From positions 33,312 through 97,311 of the forward strand of contig CADBBK010000005.1 in NCBI GenBank assembly GCA_902792895.1: DNA of 64,000 bases, written 5' to 3'. The notes below the pieces were generated by a model. That model searched no databases. It was not told the DNA's origin and saw only the letters and a list, made by a program, of their open reading frames with translations. A program made the position numbers and the translations under genes. Shown here in pieces: positions 55,073-63,928 of this stretch (within the stretch, counting starts at the first letter, position 1; each line of letters begins with the position of its first letter). The stretch is from an uncultured Bacteroidales bacterium (lineage in GTDB: Bacteria; Bacteroidota; Bacteroidia; Bacteroidales; Muribaculaceae).

Positions 55073-57490
55073 TTAAAGAATTTCAAATTTGGCGAATTTC
55101 AGCAGCAGTTTTCTCGTCTGCCCGTCGTGGAATGCGACATCAATTTTCGGATCACCGCTGGTGTCGATATTGGTGACTGTGCCGCGTCCGAATCTCTGGT
55201 GCAGAATATCGCTTCCCACACTCAGCTCGTCAACCGTGTGGATGGTGAAATTACCGTTACCTGCCGGTGCGGGTGGAGTGGGGCGCGACGGCCTGCTTGG
55301 CGGGGTTGGCGTTTCGGGCACTCGCCGCGGGGGCGTTGTACGCATGGGCCGTGGCTCGGTATCGGTAAGGCGTGGCCTGGTGCTTCTGCGGGGTGTCAAA
55401 TCCCGGTTCCACTCGTCACGCATGCCATCGAGTTCATCATCGTCGTCCCAGCGTGTTTTCTTTCTTGAAGGTACGGCTGACGAATTGGTGCTGCCCATGA
55501 GCAGGTAACGTTCGTCAATATCGTTCAGGAAGCGGCTGATCACACATTGCTTGGTCTGGCCGTTGTGGTAGCGTGAGGTGGCGTATGTGATGATGCAGTT
55601 CACCTCGGCGCGCGTGATGGCGACATACAGCAGGCGCCGCTCCTCTTCAATCTGGTAGAGTGAGCCTGCGCTCATGGCACTGGGAAACAGGTCTTCCTCC
55701 ACGCCCACAATGATGACGTTGCGGAATTCAAGTCCCTTGGCGGCATGGACGGTCATCAAGGTCACTTTCTCGCCGTCGGGGTCGTTCATGTCCTGGTCGG
55801 TAAGGAGCGAGGTCTCGGCCAGGAAGTCTCCTATCTGGTGGTGCTCGTCACCGCTCTCCTGCTTGACCTGCGTGAAGTCGCTCACGGCATTGACAAGCTC
55901 GTCGAGGTTCTCGATGCGGCTGATGTTCTCCGGGGTGTTGTCGCCCAGCAGCACGCTCTTGATGCGTGTGCTCTTGATGGTCTCTTGGGCAACGGTGAGG
56001 GCATCGTTGCCGCTCTGGTTAAGTTCTATGAGACCTTGCATCAGGGTGGTGAATGCCTCAAGTTTGGCCATCGTGCCACGGTTCACGTTCAACCCGTATT
56101 GCTCGGCATGTGTTATCACTTGCCACAGGCTCACATCATTCTCCCGGGCACAGTGGCTGAGCTTGCCCACGGTGGTGTCGCCGATGCCGCGGGTGGGGTA
56201 GTTAATCACACGGCGCAACGCCTCATCATCGTCTGGATTGACGATGAGGCGGAAGTAGCAGATGGCGTCCTTCACCTCCTTGCGTTGGTAGAACGACAGG
56301 CCGCCGTAGATGCGGTACGGAATCGCGTTGCGCATGTTGCCGTGCTTGTCACGGCGTCCGCCATTGCTCAAGGCCTCCTCCAGCACACGCGACTGAGCGT
56401 TGGTACGGTACAGCACGGCATAGTCCTCGTAGCTGTCTCCCTGGCGGGCCTTCAATGCCGCAATCTGGTTGGCAACGACATAGGCTTCCTCATAGTCGCT
56501 GAAGCACCTGATGACAGGAATGCGGTCACCCACCTGGTTCTTGCTGAACAGGTGCTTGGCTATCTGCCCCTTGTTCTTCTCGATGAGACTGTTGGCGGCA
56601 TCGGTGATGGTCTGGGTAGAGCGGTAGTTGCGTTCGAGCTTGAAGGTCTTCAGTTCGGGATAGAACTTCTGCAGCCGCAGGATATTGTCGATGTTTGCAC
56701 CGCGGAAACTGTAGATGCTTTGTGCGTCATCACCCACCACACACAGCCGGTTGTGCCGCTGGCTCAACTGGTGGACAATGAGGTGTTGCGAGAAGTTGGT
56801 GTCCTGGTATTCGTCGACGAGGATGTAGCGGAAGAACTCCTGATAGTTCTCCAGCACGTCAGGGAAATCGCGCAGCAGGATGTTGGTATACAGCAGCAGG
56901 TCGTCAAAGTCCATCGCCCCGGCGATGCGGCAACGATTCCAGTAGGCACGGTAAATGTTGACCGTCTCGGGGCGGCCGGCATCACGGTCCGCGTCGAGGA
57001 CACTCTGGTTGCGGGCATAGTGCTCGGGGGTAACCAGCGCATTTTTAGCGTTGCTGATCTGGTTCTGGATGGTCGATGGCTTGTACATCTTGTCATCAAG
57101 GCCCATCTCCTTGATGATAAGCTTGATCAGGGAGCGGGAGTCGCTCTGGTCGTAGATGGTGAAATCTGACTTGAAGCCAAGGCGCTCGGCGTTGCGGCGC
57201 AGCAGTCGCGAGAAAATCGAGTGGAAGGTGCCCATCCACAACTGGGCGGCCACTTGAGGGCCTGCCAGGGGCTCGATGCGCTCGCGCATCTCACGGGCGG
57301 CCTTGTTGGTGAACGTCAGCGCCATGATGCGCCACGGCTCATAGCCCTGGCGCAACAGGTGGACGATTTTATAGGTCAGCACGCGTGTCTTGCCCGAGCC
57401 TGCACCGGCAATCACCAGTTGTGGCCCGTCGCAGTATTCGACTGCTGCACGCTGCTGATCATTCAGTTGATCGAGATAATCTTCATTCAT
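55073..57490 (-). CDS. uvrD: UvrD/PcrA-family ATP-dependent DNA helicase
   Basis: This 805-residue superfamily 1A 3'-5' helicase acts in repair and in clearing replication forks. Motifs run in order: Q motif 'LNDQQRAAV', Walker A AGAGSGKT (residues 28-35), 'TFTNKAAREM', Walker B 'LVDEYQDTN', 'VVGDDAQSIYSFRGA', 'LERNYRSTQ' and 'VTLMTVHAAKGLEF'. The proline/arginine-rich stretch near residue 720 and the tail 'VGSDILHQRFGRGTVTNID' form the PcrA-type C-terminal domain. A TATATTTG -7 box (complement of 57496-57503) lies only 6 bases before the ATG, so the transcript may be almost leaderless. Confidence 0.95.
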   Translation of the reverse strand: MNEDYLDQLNDQQRAAVEYCDGPQLVIAGAGSGKTRVLTYKIVHLLRQGYEPWRIMALTFTNKAAREMRERIEPLAGPQVAAQLWMGTFHSIFSRLLRRNAERLGFKSDFTIYDQSDSRSLIKLIIKEMGLDDKMYKPSTIQNQISNAKNALVTPEHYARNQSVLDADRDAGRPETVNIYRAYWNRCRIAGAMDFDDLLLYTNILLRDFPDVLENYQEFFRYILVDEYQDTNFSQHLIVHQLSQRHNRLCVVGDDAQSIYSFRGANIDNILRLQKFYPELKTFKLERNYRSTQTITDAANSLIEKNKGQIAKHLFSKNQVGDRIPVIRCFSDYEEAYVVANQIAALKARQGDSYEDYAVLYRTNAQSRVLEEALSNGGRRDKHGNMRNAIPYRIYGGLSFYQRKEVKDAICYFRLIVNPDDDEALRRVINYPTRGIGDTTVGKLSHCARENDVSLWQVITHAEQYGLNVNRGTMAKLEAFTTLMQGLIELNQSGNDALTVAQETIKSTRIKSVLLGDNTPENISRIENLDELVNAVSDFTQVKQESGDEHHQIGDFLAETSLLTDQDMNDPDGEKVTLMTVHAAKGLEFRNVIIVGVEEDLFPSAMSAGSLYQIEEERRLLYVAITRAEVNCIITYATSRYHNGQTKQCVISRFLNDIDERYLLMGSTNSSAVPSRKKTRWDDDDELDGMRDEWNRDLTPRRSTRPRLTDTEPRPMRTTPPRRVPETPTPPSRPSRPTPPAPAGNGNFTIHTVDELSVGSDILHQRFGRGTVTNIDTSGDPKIDVAFHDGQTRKLLLKFAKFEIL

Positions 57491-57569
57491 GGTTGCAAAT
57501 ATACTAATTTTTTCGGTGTGTCTTTAGGTAGATTGGGATAGATTGGGACGGAATCAGTCAAATCCTGTC

Positions 57570-58508
57570 CTATATCTCATTATCATAAGTGGCTTCTCGG
57601 TATTTGATCAGTTCGATGTTCAACCGCTCGAGCAGTGAGAGCTGGACGTCGTCGTTGCTGTCGGCGGGTCTGTACCACGGCTGTTTTTCGAAATATTCCT
57701 TCAGGTCCTTGGACTGGAACACATAGCCGCGACGGGCAAGGATGAAATTGCGCATCAGGCGCAGTGTCGGTTTGTCGTAGTAGTTCAGTTCGCTGCCGTG
57801 GAGCAACGTGTTGCAGACGTAGTCATAGCAGCCGTAGTTTGAATTGGTACTGGTAAGAGGGATGCTGTCAACAAGCAATCGGTGCGGAAATTCAAAATCA
57901 TCATATCCCACTGGATACAGGCACAGGCCGCCCTTGATGAACTGCACTTCCATATTGCCGTTCAGCGGAGTGCCTTCTCCGTCGATGCTGAGGATGCCTG
58001 TTATGAAGCCGTCAAAGGTCTTGGCTTCGATGGGCACATAGGTACCACCCACGAGGGCCTTGTTCCAGTCGATGGTCACGCGGGTGCCGTCGGCCATGGT
58101 GTAGTCGCCCCTGATGAGTGTCATCCAGTTTTCCACATTGAGCTTCTGAGTGTCATCTTCTCTGGTGCAGGTCATCAATTTGTACAGGGCGTCTTTTGAG
58201 TCATAGAAACAGAGGATATTCAAGTCCTCCTGCTGGATGAGGCGAACGGTGTGTCCTTCTTCTTCCACCATCATCGCGTCGTTGGGGCCCTGGGTGATGC
58301 TGTAGGTGCCGGCCTCGCCTTTCACGGGCACAAGCATGAATTCGATGTCTTCGCCCTCGGCAGTGGCCCTCAACAGCACTTTCCCGCCATCAAGCTGGGT
58401 AGCGCCGTAAATGAGTGCGCTGTTGTACCACAAGCTGCCTTGCTCGATGTACTGTGCCCCTGCAGTGAGGGCACTGAGCAGTAAAAAGATGATTGCAATT
58501 CTTTTCAT
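57570..58508 (-). CDS. Secreted YARHG-domain protein
   Basis: This encodes 312 residues. A signal peptide (MKRIAIIFLLLSALTAGA) precedes a strand-rich region, and the C-terminal 90 residues carry the YARHG domain: 'LRLMRNFILARRGYVFQSKDLKEYFEKQPWY'. YARHG domains are extracellular and of unknown function, often in Bacteroidetes cell-surface proteins. It is the last gene of the five-gene secreted operon, 30 bases after the previous stop. Confidence 0.85.
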   Translation of the reverse strand: MKRIAIIFLLLSALTAGAQYIEQGSLWYNSALIYGATQLDGGKVLLRATAEGEDIEFMLVPVKGEAGTYSITQGPNDAMMVEEEGHTVRLIQQEDLNILCFYDSKDALYKLMTCTREDDTQKLNVENWMTLIRGDYTMADGTRVTIDWNKALVGGTYVPIEAKTFDGFITGILSIDGEGTPLNGNMEVQFIKGGLCLYPVGYDDFEFPHRLLVDSIPLTSTNSNYGCYDYVCNTLLHGSELNYYDKPTLRLMRNFILARRGYVFQSKDLKEYFEKQPWYRPADSNDDVQLSLLERLNIELIKYREATYDNEI

Positions 58509-58538
58509 TGATAATGCTTTTGTTGTGATGATTCTCTG

Positions 58539-59744
58539 TTAATCGGCAATACGGTATTCCTTGCCGGTGAATTTGCCGTCGATGGTATACACGCGTTCCA
58601 CCGAGTATCGTTCTCCCTCAGGATGGTAGAGGTAATTGCTCATGTGGATTTCACGTTTACCGGGGTCGATGGCAATCAGCCCTTCGTTGGTGGGCAGCTG
58701 AATGACATCTTTGGTAATGATGTCGATGATGTATGACCAGACGTTGCGTTCGTCGGGGCAACCTTCCACAAAGATCTTGCTGGTATCCCATGGAATGAAG
58801 AGGGTGTTATGGCAGTCGCCTGCGGCAATCTCATTAATCGGGACAGCGATGCCGTTGCCGTCAGCCATCTTGCTCCATCGGGGCTCGGCGGTGTTCTCGG
58901 TCGAAAACAGGTAGGTCACGATACCTGTGTTCTTGTCTCTCAGCCACACCGACCACTGGCCGTTTTCTGAACCCACACCGTCGACGTTCACATACAGTTC
59001 CCTGTCGTTGTCCTCATCTTTAATTACGGCTTCTTCAGGAATCTTCTCCACAATTCCATCTTCCTCGTCCATGTCTTCATAGGGATTAGCGGTGGAGCAG
59101 TCATAGGCGTGCGCCATACCGGTAAAGACATATTTGTGGTACCAGTTCTCACCTGCGGGTGAGGTCTCTTCCACGGTGATGGTCTGGTCGTATTCAAATC
59201 CCAGATAATAATGTAATGTGGAATTCTCCCATTTGCGCGGCAGATTATAGAAGGGGGTGGCTTGAGGCGTCATCGTCCGTTTGGCGTGGTCATAGTAGTA
59301 GAAGCAGCAGAAAGGCTGCACCTCGTTACGGGCTTCAGCGAAACTGATGACGAACAACAGGTTCCCGTTGTCGCACAAATAATTGCGCGCTTCAACGTCC
59401 TGGGTCGCTCCGTCCATGTGATGAAAATAGGCCCAGTTAAAGTCCTCACAATCGACAAACACAATGCCGTGGCATCCTGGGGGCATCGTCGATTCGTCAT
59501 GCTCATAATAGCTGTTGTCGCCTGCCGCGTCGATAATCGCCTGTACGCTCGCGGTGGGCCAGACGGCATGAAATGCCCTCATCAGCGTCATCACGTCGAT
59601 GGTCCCGTTGCTGCTCTTCACTGGGATGGGTTTGCTCATCCAGTTGTCATTGACGGCCTTTAGCGGCAGGATGCCGGCTTGCATGCCGCTGGCGCCAAAT
59701 GCCATCGCACAGCAGCAAAATAATAATGTGATTGCTTTTCTCAT
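58539..59744 (-). CDS. Secreted protein of unknown function
   Basis: This encodes 401 residues from the ATG at 59744; a longer frame upstream would overlap the previous gene. The signal peptide is MRKAITLLFCCCAMAFGASG. The body is rich in Trp, Tyr, acidic residues and beta-strand patterns. It ends with a 'YSVERVYTIDGKFTGKEYRI' repeat-like strand. No family is recognised. It starts 13 bases after the preceding gene in the same operon. Confidence 0.75.
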   Translation of the reverse strand: MRKAITLLFCCCAMAFGASGMQAGILPLKAVNDNWMSKPIPVKSSNGTIDVMTLMRAFHAVWPTASVQAIIDAAGDNSYYEHDESTMPPGCHGIVFVDCEDFNWAYFHHMDGATQDVEARNYLCDNGNLLFVISFAEARNEVQPFCCFYYYDHAKRTMTPQATPFYNLPRKWENSTLHYYLGFEYDQTITVEETSPAGENWYHKYVFTGMAHAYDCSTANPYEDMDEEDGIVEKIPEEAVIKDEDNDRELYVNVDGVGSENGQWSVWLRDKNTGIVTYLFSTENTAEPRWSKMADGNGIAVPINEIAAGDCHNTLFIPWDTSKIFVEGCPDERNVWSYIIDIITKDVIQLPTNEGLIAIDPGKREIHMSNYLYHPEGERYSVERVYTIDGKFTGKEYRIAD

Positions 59745-59757
59745 TGCTCGATGGTCA

Positions 59758-61242
59758 TTATTCCTCGATTTCTTGCCAGAAGATGTAGGGCTCTGTGGCA
59801 TCAGGAACGGCATTCATGTAGGCTTTCCCTTGCTCTTTGCTAATGGTCTTGCCGTTAAGGGAGCACTCGTCAATCTCGCCATAAATCTCCATAGCATTGA
59901 ACTTTTCAACCACCTTGCCTCCCTTGAACTTGAAAATCTCAGTGTAATAGGAAGGGCCACCTGCTGATCCTGACAGCATCAGGTAATGGTTTCCGTTCCG
60001 GCTCTCGGGGAATGAAGGCTTGAGATTGGCTCGCACAGTGGAGATGAGTTTGAGTTTGCCGTTCTCGCGGGAGAAGAATGCACCGTTTTCCTCGTCTTTG
60101 TCACTGATCCAGATCTGCTCGCCGTCATAGTCGATATAGACGTGTGCCCACTTGGTCAATTCCACGTGCTTGTTCTCACCCGGGTCATCGGCGACATAGA
60201 GTCTCTTCATCTCCTCGATGTCCTTTTTCCATACGGGGAGGGGCTCATCAATGAGGGAGTGGTATACGGTGTATTCCTGGCGGTCGAGTTTGCCGTCACG
60301 AATGAGAAACCTTCCGGTGGTGGCACTCTCAGGAGCCCAATGGACATAGCAGAACTCTGGACCCTTGGGTCCATCAAATGCCGCTTCTATCTTGCTGGGG
60401 AAATATTCGCCACCGTCATCGGCATTCCATGTAGGACCGAAACTCTCGTCATACCATCCCTCAACAGGGAAGGAATAGACGGTCTCACCGTCACAGATAA
60501 CTTCCAATGCCAATGCGAGTTTGTCTTCAGGGTCTTTCTTTTCGGGTTTCTTGTACTCGCCCTTGAACTGGATTGTGCCATAGGTGTAACGGTCACCGAT
60601 GGTGCAGATTTGTTGTGACCGCTCGGCTTTCATGCCGTATTTCTCTTCCATCTGCTTGACAACAGTTGCTGGCATGGGCGGGTAATTGTGTTCTTGCATA
60701 TACTTGATCGCCATGGGCTTGTGGGTAGCGAGATAACTCTCGGTAACCAGGACGATGCCAGGCAATTCATCCTTCAACTTGGGCTCACCTTGCAGGACAT
60801 AGCGGGCACCAATAGACGGGATTTCGGGTCTGCTGTGCAACTCGGCGTAGAATATCGGCTCCCCGTCAGGGTTGAGCAGGACCTCATCGACATATTTCAC
60901 GTCCCGAGTCTTGGTGCCGTCAACAATTAGTTTGGTGTACTGCTTGGCATTGCGGCGGAACTGGTCTTGGAAAGCCCACCGCTGGTGAATTTCGTCAAAG
61001 TACTCGGCATTATCCTGGTCCTTTACAGGCTCTTTCAGGTCTTCCCAGTAAACCATCTGCAAGTGCCCGTCGTTGATGCCGAGCACAAACATCGGCGGCG
61101 TGGTGTCGGTTTCCTCAACTGATACGCTGTCGATTGCCATTGGTGCCGGGCTTTCGCCCTTGGCACCACCCGTACAACTTGCCGTCATCGCAATTACACA
61201 GACGGCTTGAAACAGAAAGAAAAGTAAGTGTTTTTTATTCAT
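59758..61242 (-). CDS. Lipoprotein of unknown function
   Basis: This encodes 494 residues from the ATG at 61242. The type II signal peptide ends in the lipobox MTASC (Cys near residue 22), followed by TGGAKG. A strand-rich body with many Tyr, Trp and acidic residues follows. The start overlaps the stop of the upstream gene by 8 bases (ATGAATAA), so translation is coupled. The gene belongs to the secreted-protein operon. No family is recognised. Confidence 0.75.
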   Translation of the reverse strand: MNKKHLLFFLFQAVCVIAMTASCTGGAKGESPAPMAIDSVSVEETDTTPPMFVLGINDGHLQMVYWEDLKEPVKDQDNAEYFDEIHQRWAFQDQFRRNAKQYTKLIVDGTKTRDVKYVDEVLLNPDGEPIFYAELHSRPEIPSIGARYVLQGEPKLKDELPGIVLVTESYLATHKPMAIKYMQEHNYPPMPATVVKQMEEKYGMKAERSQQICTIGDRYTYGTIQFKGEYKKPEKKDPEDKLALALEVICDGETVYSFPVEGWYDESFGPTWNADDGGEYFPSKIEAAFDGPKGPEFCYVHWAPESATTGRFLIRDGKLDRQEYTVYHSLIDEPLPVWKKDIEEMKRLYVADDPGENKHVELTKWAHVYIDYDGEQIWISDKDEENGAFFSRENGKLKLISTVRANLKPSFPESRNGNHYLMLSGSAGGPSYYTEIFKFKGGKVVEKFNAMEIYGEIDECSLNGKTISKEQGKAYMNAVPDATEPYIFWQEIEE

Positions 61243-62092
61243 CGCCAATATCTCCAAATGTATTAGTAGTTTCGTCAATTATTTCGAGGTGTCCGCCTTC
61301 CCATGCTAGCGTCCATGTGGTAATCTCCACCGCATTGGTGCGGGCGGTACTGGTGATAGTCTTGGTGTCGGCATGCACGACGGGATTGCTGATTTCGTCA
61401 AAGCCCGGGACCATGGCGAAGCACTTGTCCTCGTCGTCCCATACATAGCCGGCATAGTACTCCGAAACGCGCCCCACGCAGTTGCGCCCGATGAAAATCA
61501 TCAGGTCGGGGATGCCGTCAAAGTTAATGTCCGTCTTGTCGTCAACATAGTTGGCGGCTTCTTCCTCACTGGGCAACTCGGCAAGCCTCTCCACCAACTC
61601 GTACTCATATTCCGTCACGGGGCTGTCGCTCTGGGGAGTATAGCCCCTGACGATAATGCGCCCGATGTAGCCCTCGCTATCGTTGGCGAACGACACCTTG
61701 AAGCGGTAGTCCTCACGCCCAAGAGTGCCTTGCTGCCCATGGATAGTCTCCATCGTGTAAAGCAATCGGCCTTGAGGGGTGTAAAATTCGAGGGTGCCCT
61801 TCTCGGGACAGTACTTCACGGGCCATCCGAACTCAGCACCGGCAATGGGTGGGTCATCGGCTTGGGCGCTGGGCTCAAGGGTATATTCGCACTCTCGACC
61901 GTCAACCTTGGTCAGGCTCAGCAGGTTGTCCGCCGTGTCATCGGTCATGAAAACGTATTTCTCCATGCGCACCTCGCGCACAGTGTACGTCACGCCGGTC
62001 TCTCGGTCCAAAAACCTGTCGCCCACGCTGATACTCTGTGAATAAAGCTGGAGGCAACAGCACAGCGCCAGTATGGTTAAGAGTTTTCTCAT
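61235..62092 (-). CDS. Secreted XAC2610-like / FG-GAP-like protein
   Basis: This encodes 285 residues. The signal peptide is MRKLLTILALCCCLQLYS. The middle has 'DINFDGIPDLMIFIG', the calcium-binding-type loop used in XAC2610-related and FG-GAP-like proteins, followed by 'YYAGYVWDDEDKCFAMVPGF', which is the usual continuation. The role is unknown. It lies one base after the previous stop and overlaps the next start by 8 bases, so it is tightly coupled in the operon. Confidence 0.8.
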   Translation of the reverse strand: MRKLLTILALCCCLQLYSQSISVGDRFLDRETGVTYTVREVRMEKYVFMTDDTADNLLSLTKVDGRECEYTLEPSAQADDPPIAGAEFGWPVKYCPEKGTLEFYTPQGRLLYTMETIHGQQGTLGREDYRFKVSFANDSEGYIGRIIVRGYTPQSDSPVTEYEYELVERLAELPSEEEAANYVDDKTDINFDGIPDLMIFIGRNCVGRVSEYYAGYVWDDEDKCFAMVPGFDEISNPVVHADTKTITSTARTNAVEITTWTLAWEGGHLEIIDETTNTFGDIGDE

Positions 62093-62093
62093 A

Positions 62094-62630
62094 TCACTTG
62101 AATTGGATCGATTGGATAATCGGTCTCACGATACCTTGATAGACCTTGGTATCCCCTTCATGGTAGGAAATGGTGCCGCCGGCGGTTTTGCCATCCTCGT
62201 TGATGACAATAAAGCGCCAGCTGACCGAGAGACCGTACCCGGTATCGATGGTCGAACGCAGGATGACGGTGTTGCCTTCGACAACGGGCTCGTCACAGAC
62301 CTCGTCCATGGCCTTGGCGGACCACATCATGTTCTGGGCTGCCTCGTTCAGGTTCAGGTCCTCCATGTCTGTCTCCATTTCATACAAGGAGATTGTGGCA
62401 CTCGAGAGGTACTCTTCGCCGTCGTCACGCACGTTAACGGCATTGGAGTTAAAGCTCATCTGGCTTTCACTGCTCCAACCCTCTGACTTCTCAAATTCAT
62501 TGGGAATACTCACGGTAAAACCAGGAAAATCAAGGGCCTTGTATCCTTCGGGAACGGCGGCAAATGCCTTACTGCTAGTGAAAAGCATCGCAAAACTTGC
62601 CGCAAGGGCAATTATAATAAATTTCTTCAT
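62094..62630 (-). CDS. Secreted protein of unknown function, first in operon
   Basis: This encodes 178 residues from the ATG at 62630. The signal peptide is MKKFIIIALAASFAMLFTSSKAFA. The mature domain (about 150 residues) begins 'YKALDFPGFTVSIPNEF' and has paired strands. No catalytic motif is visible. It is the first gene behind the promoter at 62655-62685, and its stop is one base from the next start. Confidence 0.75.
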   Translation of the reverse strand: MKKFIIIALAASFAMLFTSSKAFAAVPEGYKALDFPGFTVSIPNEFEKSEGWSSESQMSFNSNAVNVRDDGEEYLSSATISLYEMETDMEDLNLNEAAQNMMWSAKAMDEVCDEPVVEGNTVILRSTIDTGYGLSVSWRFIVINEDGKTAGGTISYHEGDTKVYQGIVRPIIQSIQFK

Positions 62631-62654
62631 AAGCCTAAATCGTTTAACTATTCG

Positions 62655-62685
62655 CAAAATTATAAATAATCTGCCGAATAATCAA
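62655..62685 (-). promoter_or_regulatory. Promoter of the five-gene secreted operon
   Basis: On the minus strand TTG (complement of 62683-62685), 20 bases and TAATTTTG (complement of 62655-62662) precede the ATG at 62630 by 24 bases. Confidence 0.7.
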
Positions 62686-62720
62686 CCATTTTGTGAAAAA
62701 TGTTATCCAAAATAAGAGAA

Positions 62721-62748
62721 TAACTCCTAACTCCTAACTCCTAACTCC
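62721..62748. repeat. Heptamer array (TAACTCC)4
   Basis: Four exact 7-bp units TAACTCC are present. The array encodes the last residues and the TAG stop (62727-62729) of the HsdR-N-like gene on the minus strand (ELGVRS-stop). The unit matches the CCTAACG unit of the array at 10241-10292 except at one base, and the reading phase of the two genes is identical. Confidence 0.85.
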
Positions 62749-63191
62749 TGATAAGAAGGTATGTCTTCCAGGAACCTGTAACTGTTCGTCTCGTAATCGA
62801 TGCAGCAGCAATAGTGGTTCAGGCCGTTGCTCACAATTAGGAAGCGCGCCTTCAGCACCATGTTGTAGCGCACAATCTGGTCAAAGGTCTTCTGCGTCAC
62901 GTTGATGTTCGGAGCCTTGTACTCCACGATGACCAGCGGCTGCCCCGTGCGGTCGGCAACCACGGTGTCGCAGCGACGGGCGATGCCGTTCTGCGTCAGC
63001 GACACCTCGTTGCCCATCAGCGCGGCAGGGAACTGCTTGTCGGTGATCAGCCACTCCACGAAGTGTTGGCGCACCCATTCCTCGGGCGTCAGCGCCACCC
63101 AGCGCTCCCGCAGCCGGTCCCAAATGCTCCACGACCCGTCTTCCCGCCGTTTCACCTTATATTCATATTCCGGTAAATTCAACTCCACCAT
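62727..63191 (-). CDS. HsdR N-terminal-like (type I restriction R subunit family) protein
   Basis: This encodes 154 residues from the ATG at 63191. It fits the HSDR_N / PD-(D/E)xK-type domain: 'YKVKRREDGSWSIWDRLRERWVALTPEEWVRQHFVEWLI', 'GIARRCDTVVADRTGQPLVIVEYKAP' with the D...E-x-K catalytic pattern, and a Cys-rich 'LNHYCCCIDYE'. Stand-alone proteins like this are common in Bacteroidetes and no hsdM or hsdS gene is nearby, so a complete restriction system is not present. The C-terminus is built by the heptamer array. Confidence 0.8.
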   Translation of the reverse strand: MVELNLPEYEYKVKRREDGSWSIWDRLRERWVALTPEEWVRQHFVEWLITDKQFPAALMGNEVSLTQNGIARRCDTVVADRTGQPLVIVEYKAPNINVTQKTFDQIVRYNMVLKARFLIVSNGLNHYCCCIDYETNSYRFLEDIPSYQELGVRS

Positions 63192-63213
63192 CACCAAGTC
63201 ATTGTTTTTTTTA

Positions 63214-63221
63214 CAAAGATA
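63214..63221 (-). promoter_or_regulatory. -7 element of the HsdR-N-like gene
   Basis: The complement of 63214-63221 reads TATCTTTG, a perfect TAnnTTTG, 22 bases before the ATG at 63191. The -33 position has no clear TTTG. Confidence 0.55.
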
Positions 63222-63307
63222 ACAAAAAATGAGTAATGCGATAACTGTTGGCGCATTATTTTGCGAAAAATGCAGAACAACCGCGTATGATGGGAAAAGA
63301 CGTACCG

Positions 63308-63400
63308 ATAAATTGGAATTTATCCGATTTATGGCTGCGCCTCGGCATAGTGAAAACAAGTTTTCCCTCTGCGCTCGGCTTGCACATAAATTGGAATTTA
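63308..63400. repeat. 15-bp direct repeats flanking a 63-bp segment
   Basis: ATAAATTGGAATTTA occurs at 63308-63322 and 63386-63400 (period 78). Each copy is itself an imperfect palindrome. Between them is ATGGCTGCGCCTCGGCATAG followed by sequence ending in GCTCGGCTTGCAC, which is related to the GGCTTGCAC motif at 11783-11940. The second copy contains the stop codon of the GNAT gene. It looks like a small dispersed intergenic element. Confidence 0.6.
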
Positions 63401-63898
63401 CTTCAATAAACCATATAAGAGTATATCGTAAACCATGCCTCCTTTTATAACCGCTTTGCGCATGACACCTTCTTGTATAAAACCATTCTTTAGTAAAATA
63501 CGCTGAGATGCCAAATTGGGCTGAAAGACATTTGCCGTAATTCGATTGAGACCAAGTTCCTTTATTGCTATCTCACACACTTGTCCCACAGCTTGACTCA
63601 TCAGACCACGATTCCAATAGTCTTTCAATAACATGTAACCTAATTCACCATCAAGCCTGTAAATGTCTGCTTTTCGTTCAATGGAAACACTACCAACAAT
63701 CTTCCCATCCACAACCATTGCGCGGAAAGTTCCGTCAACGCCCTCGCTTTTGGCAACCATATTCAGCCACCAATTAGCATCATCTTCTGTGTAAGGATTC
63801 GGCAATCTGTCTGACAAGTATGTCCTATCAACGGCATTGCACAATTCTTTCAGTTCTATTTTGTCAGTCAAAGACCATTTCCGCAATTCTATTTTCAT
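63398..63898 (-). CDS. GNAT-family N-acetyltransferase
   Basis: This 166-residue acetyltransferase is of the RimJ/RimL type. The acetyl-CoA region has 'GELGYMLLKDYWNRGLMSQAVGQVCEIA', with the GNAT 'R/Q-x-x-G-x-G/A'-like loop in NRGLMSQA, then 'ITANVFQPNLASQRILLKNGFIQEGVMRKA' as motif B. It would acetylate an amino group of a protein or small molecule. The substrate is not predictable. No promoter box is found upstream. Confidence 0.9.
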   Translation of the reverse strand: MKIELRKWSLTDKIELKELCNAVDRTYLSDRLPNPYTEDDANWWLNMVAKSEGVDGTFRAMVVDGKIVGSVSIERKADIYRLDGELGYMLLKDYWNRGLMSQAVGQVCEIAIKELGLNRITANVFQPNLASQRILLKNGFIQEGVMRKAVIKGGMVYDILLYGLLK

Positions 63899-63928
63899 TC
63901 TGCTAAATTCCGATTTCTCTGTTTTTTA

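Noticed and set aside
55745-57169. A 474-codon + strand frame opposite the helicase
   Set aside because: It is a shadow of the UvrD/PcrA gene with no protein-like motifs.
62727-63191. A type I restriction system
   Set aside because: Only the N-terminal HsdR-like domain is present, with no motor domain, hsdM or hsdS.
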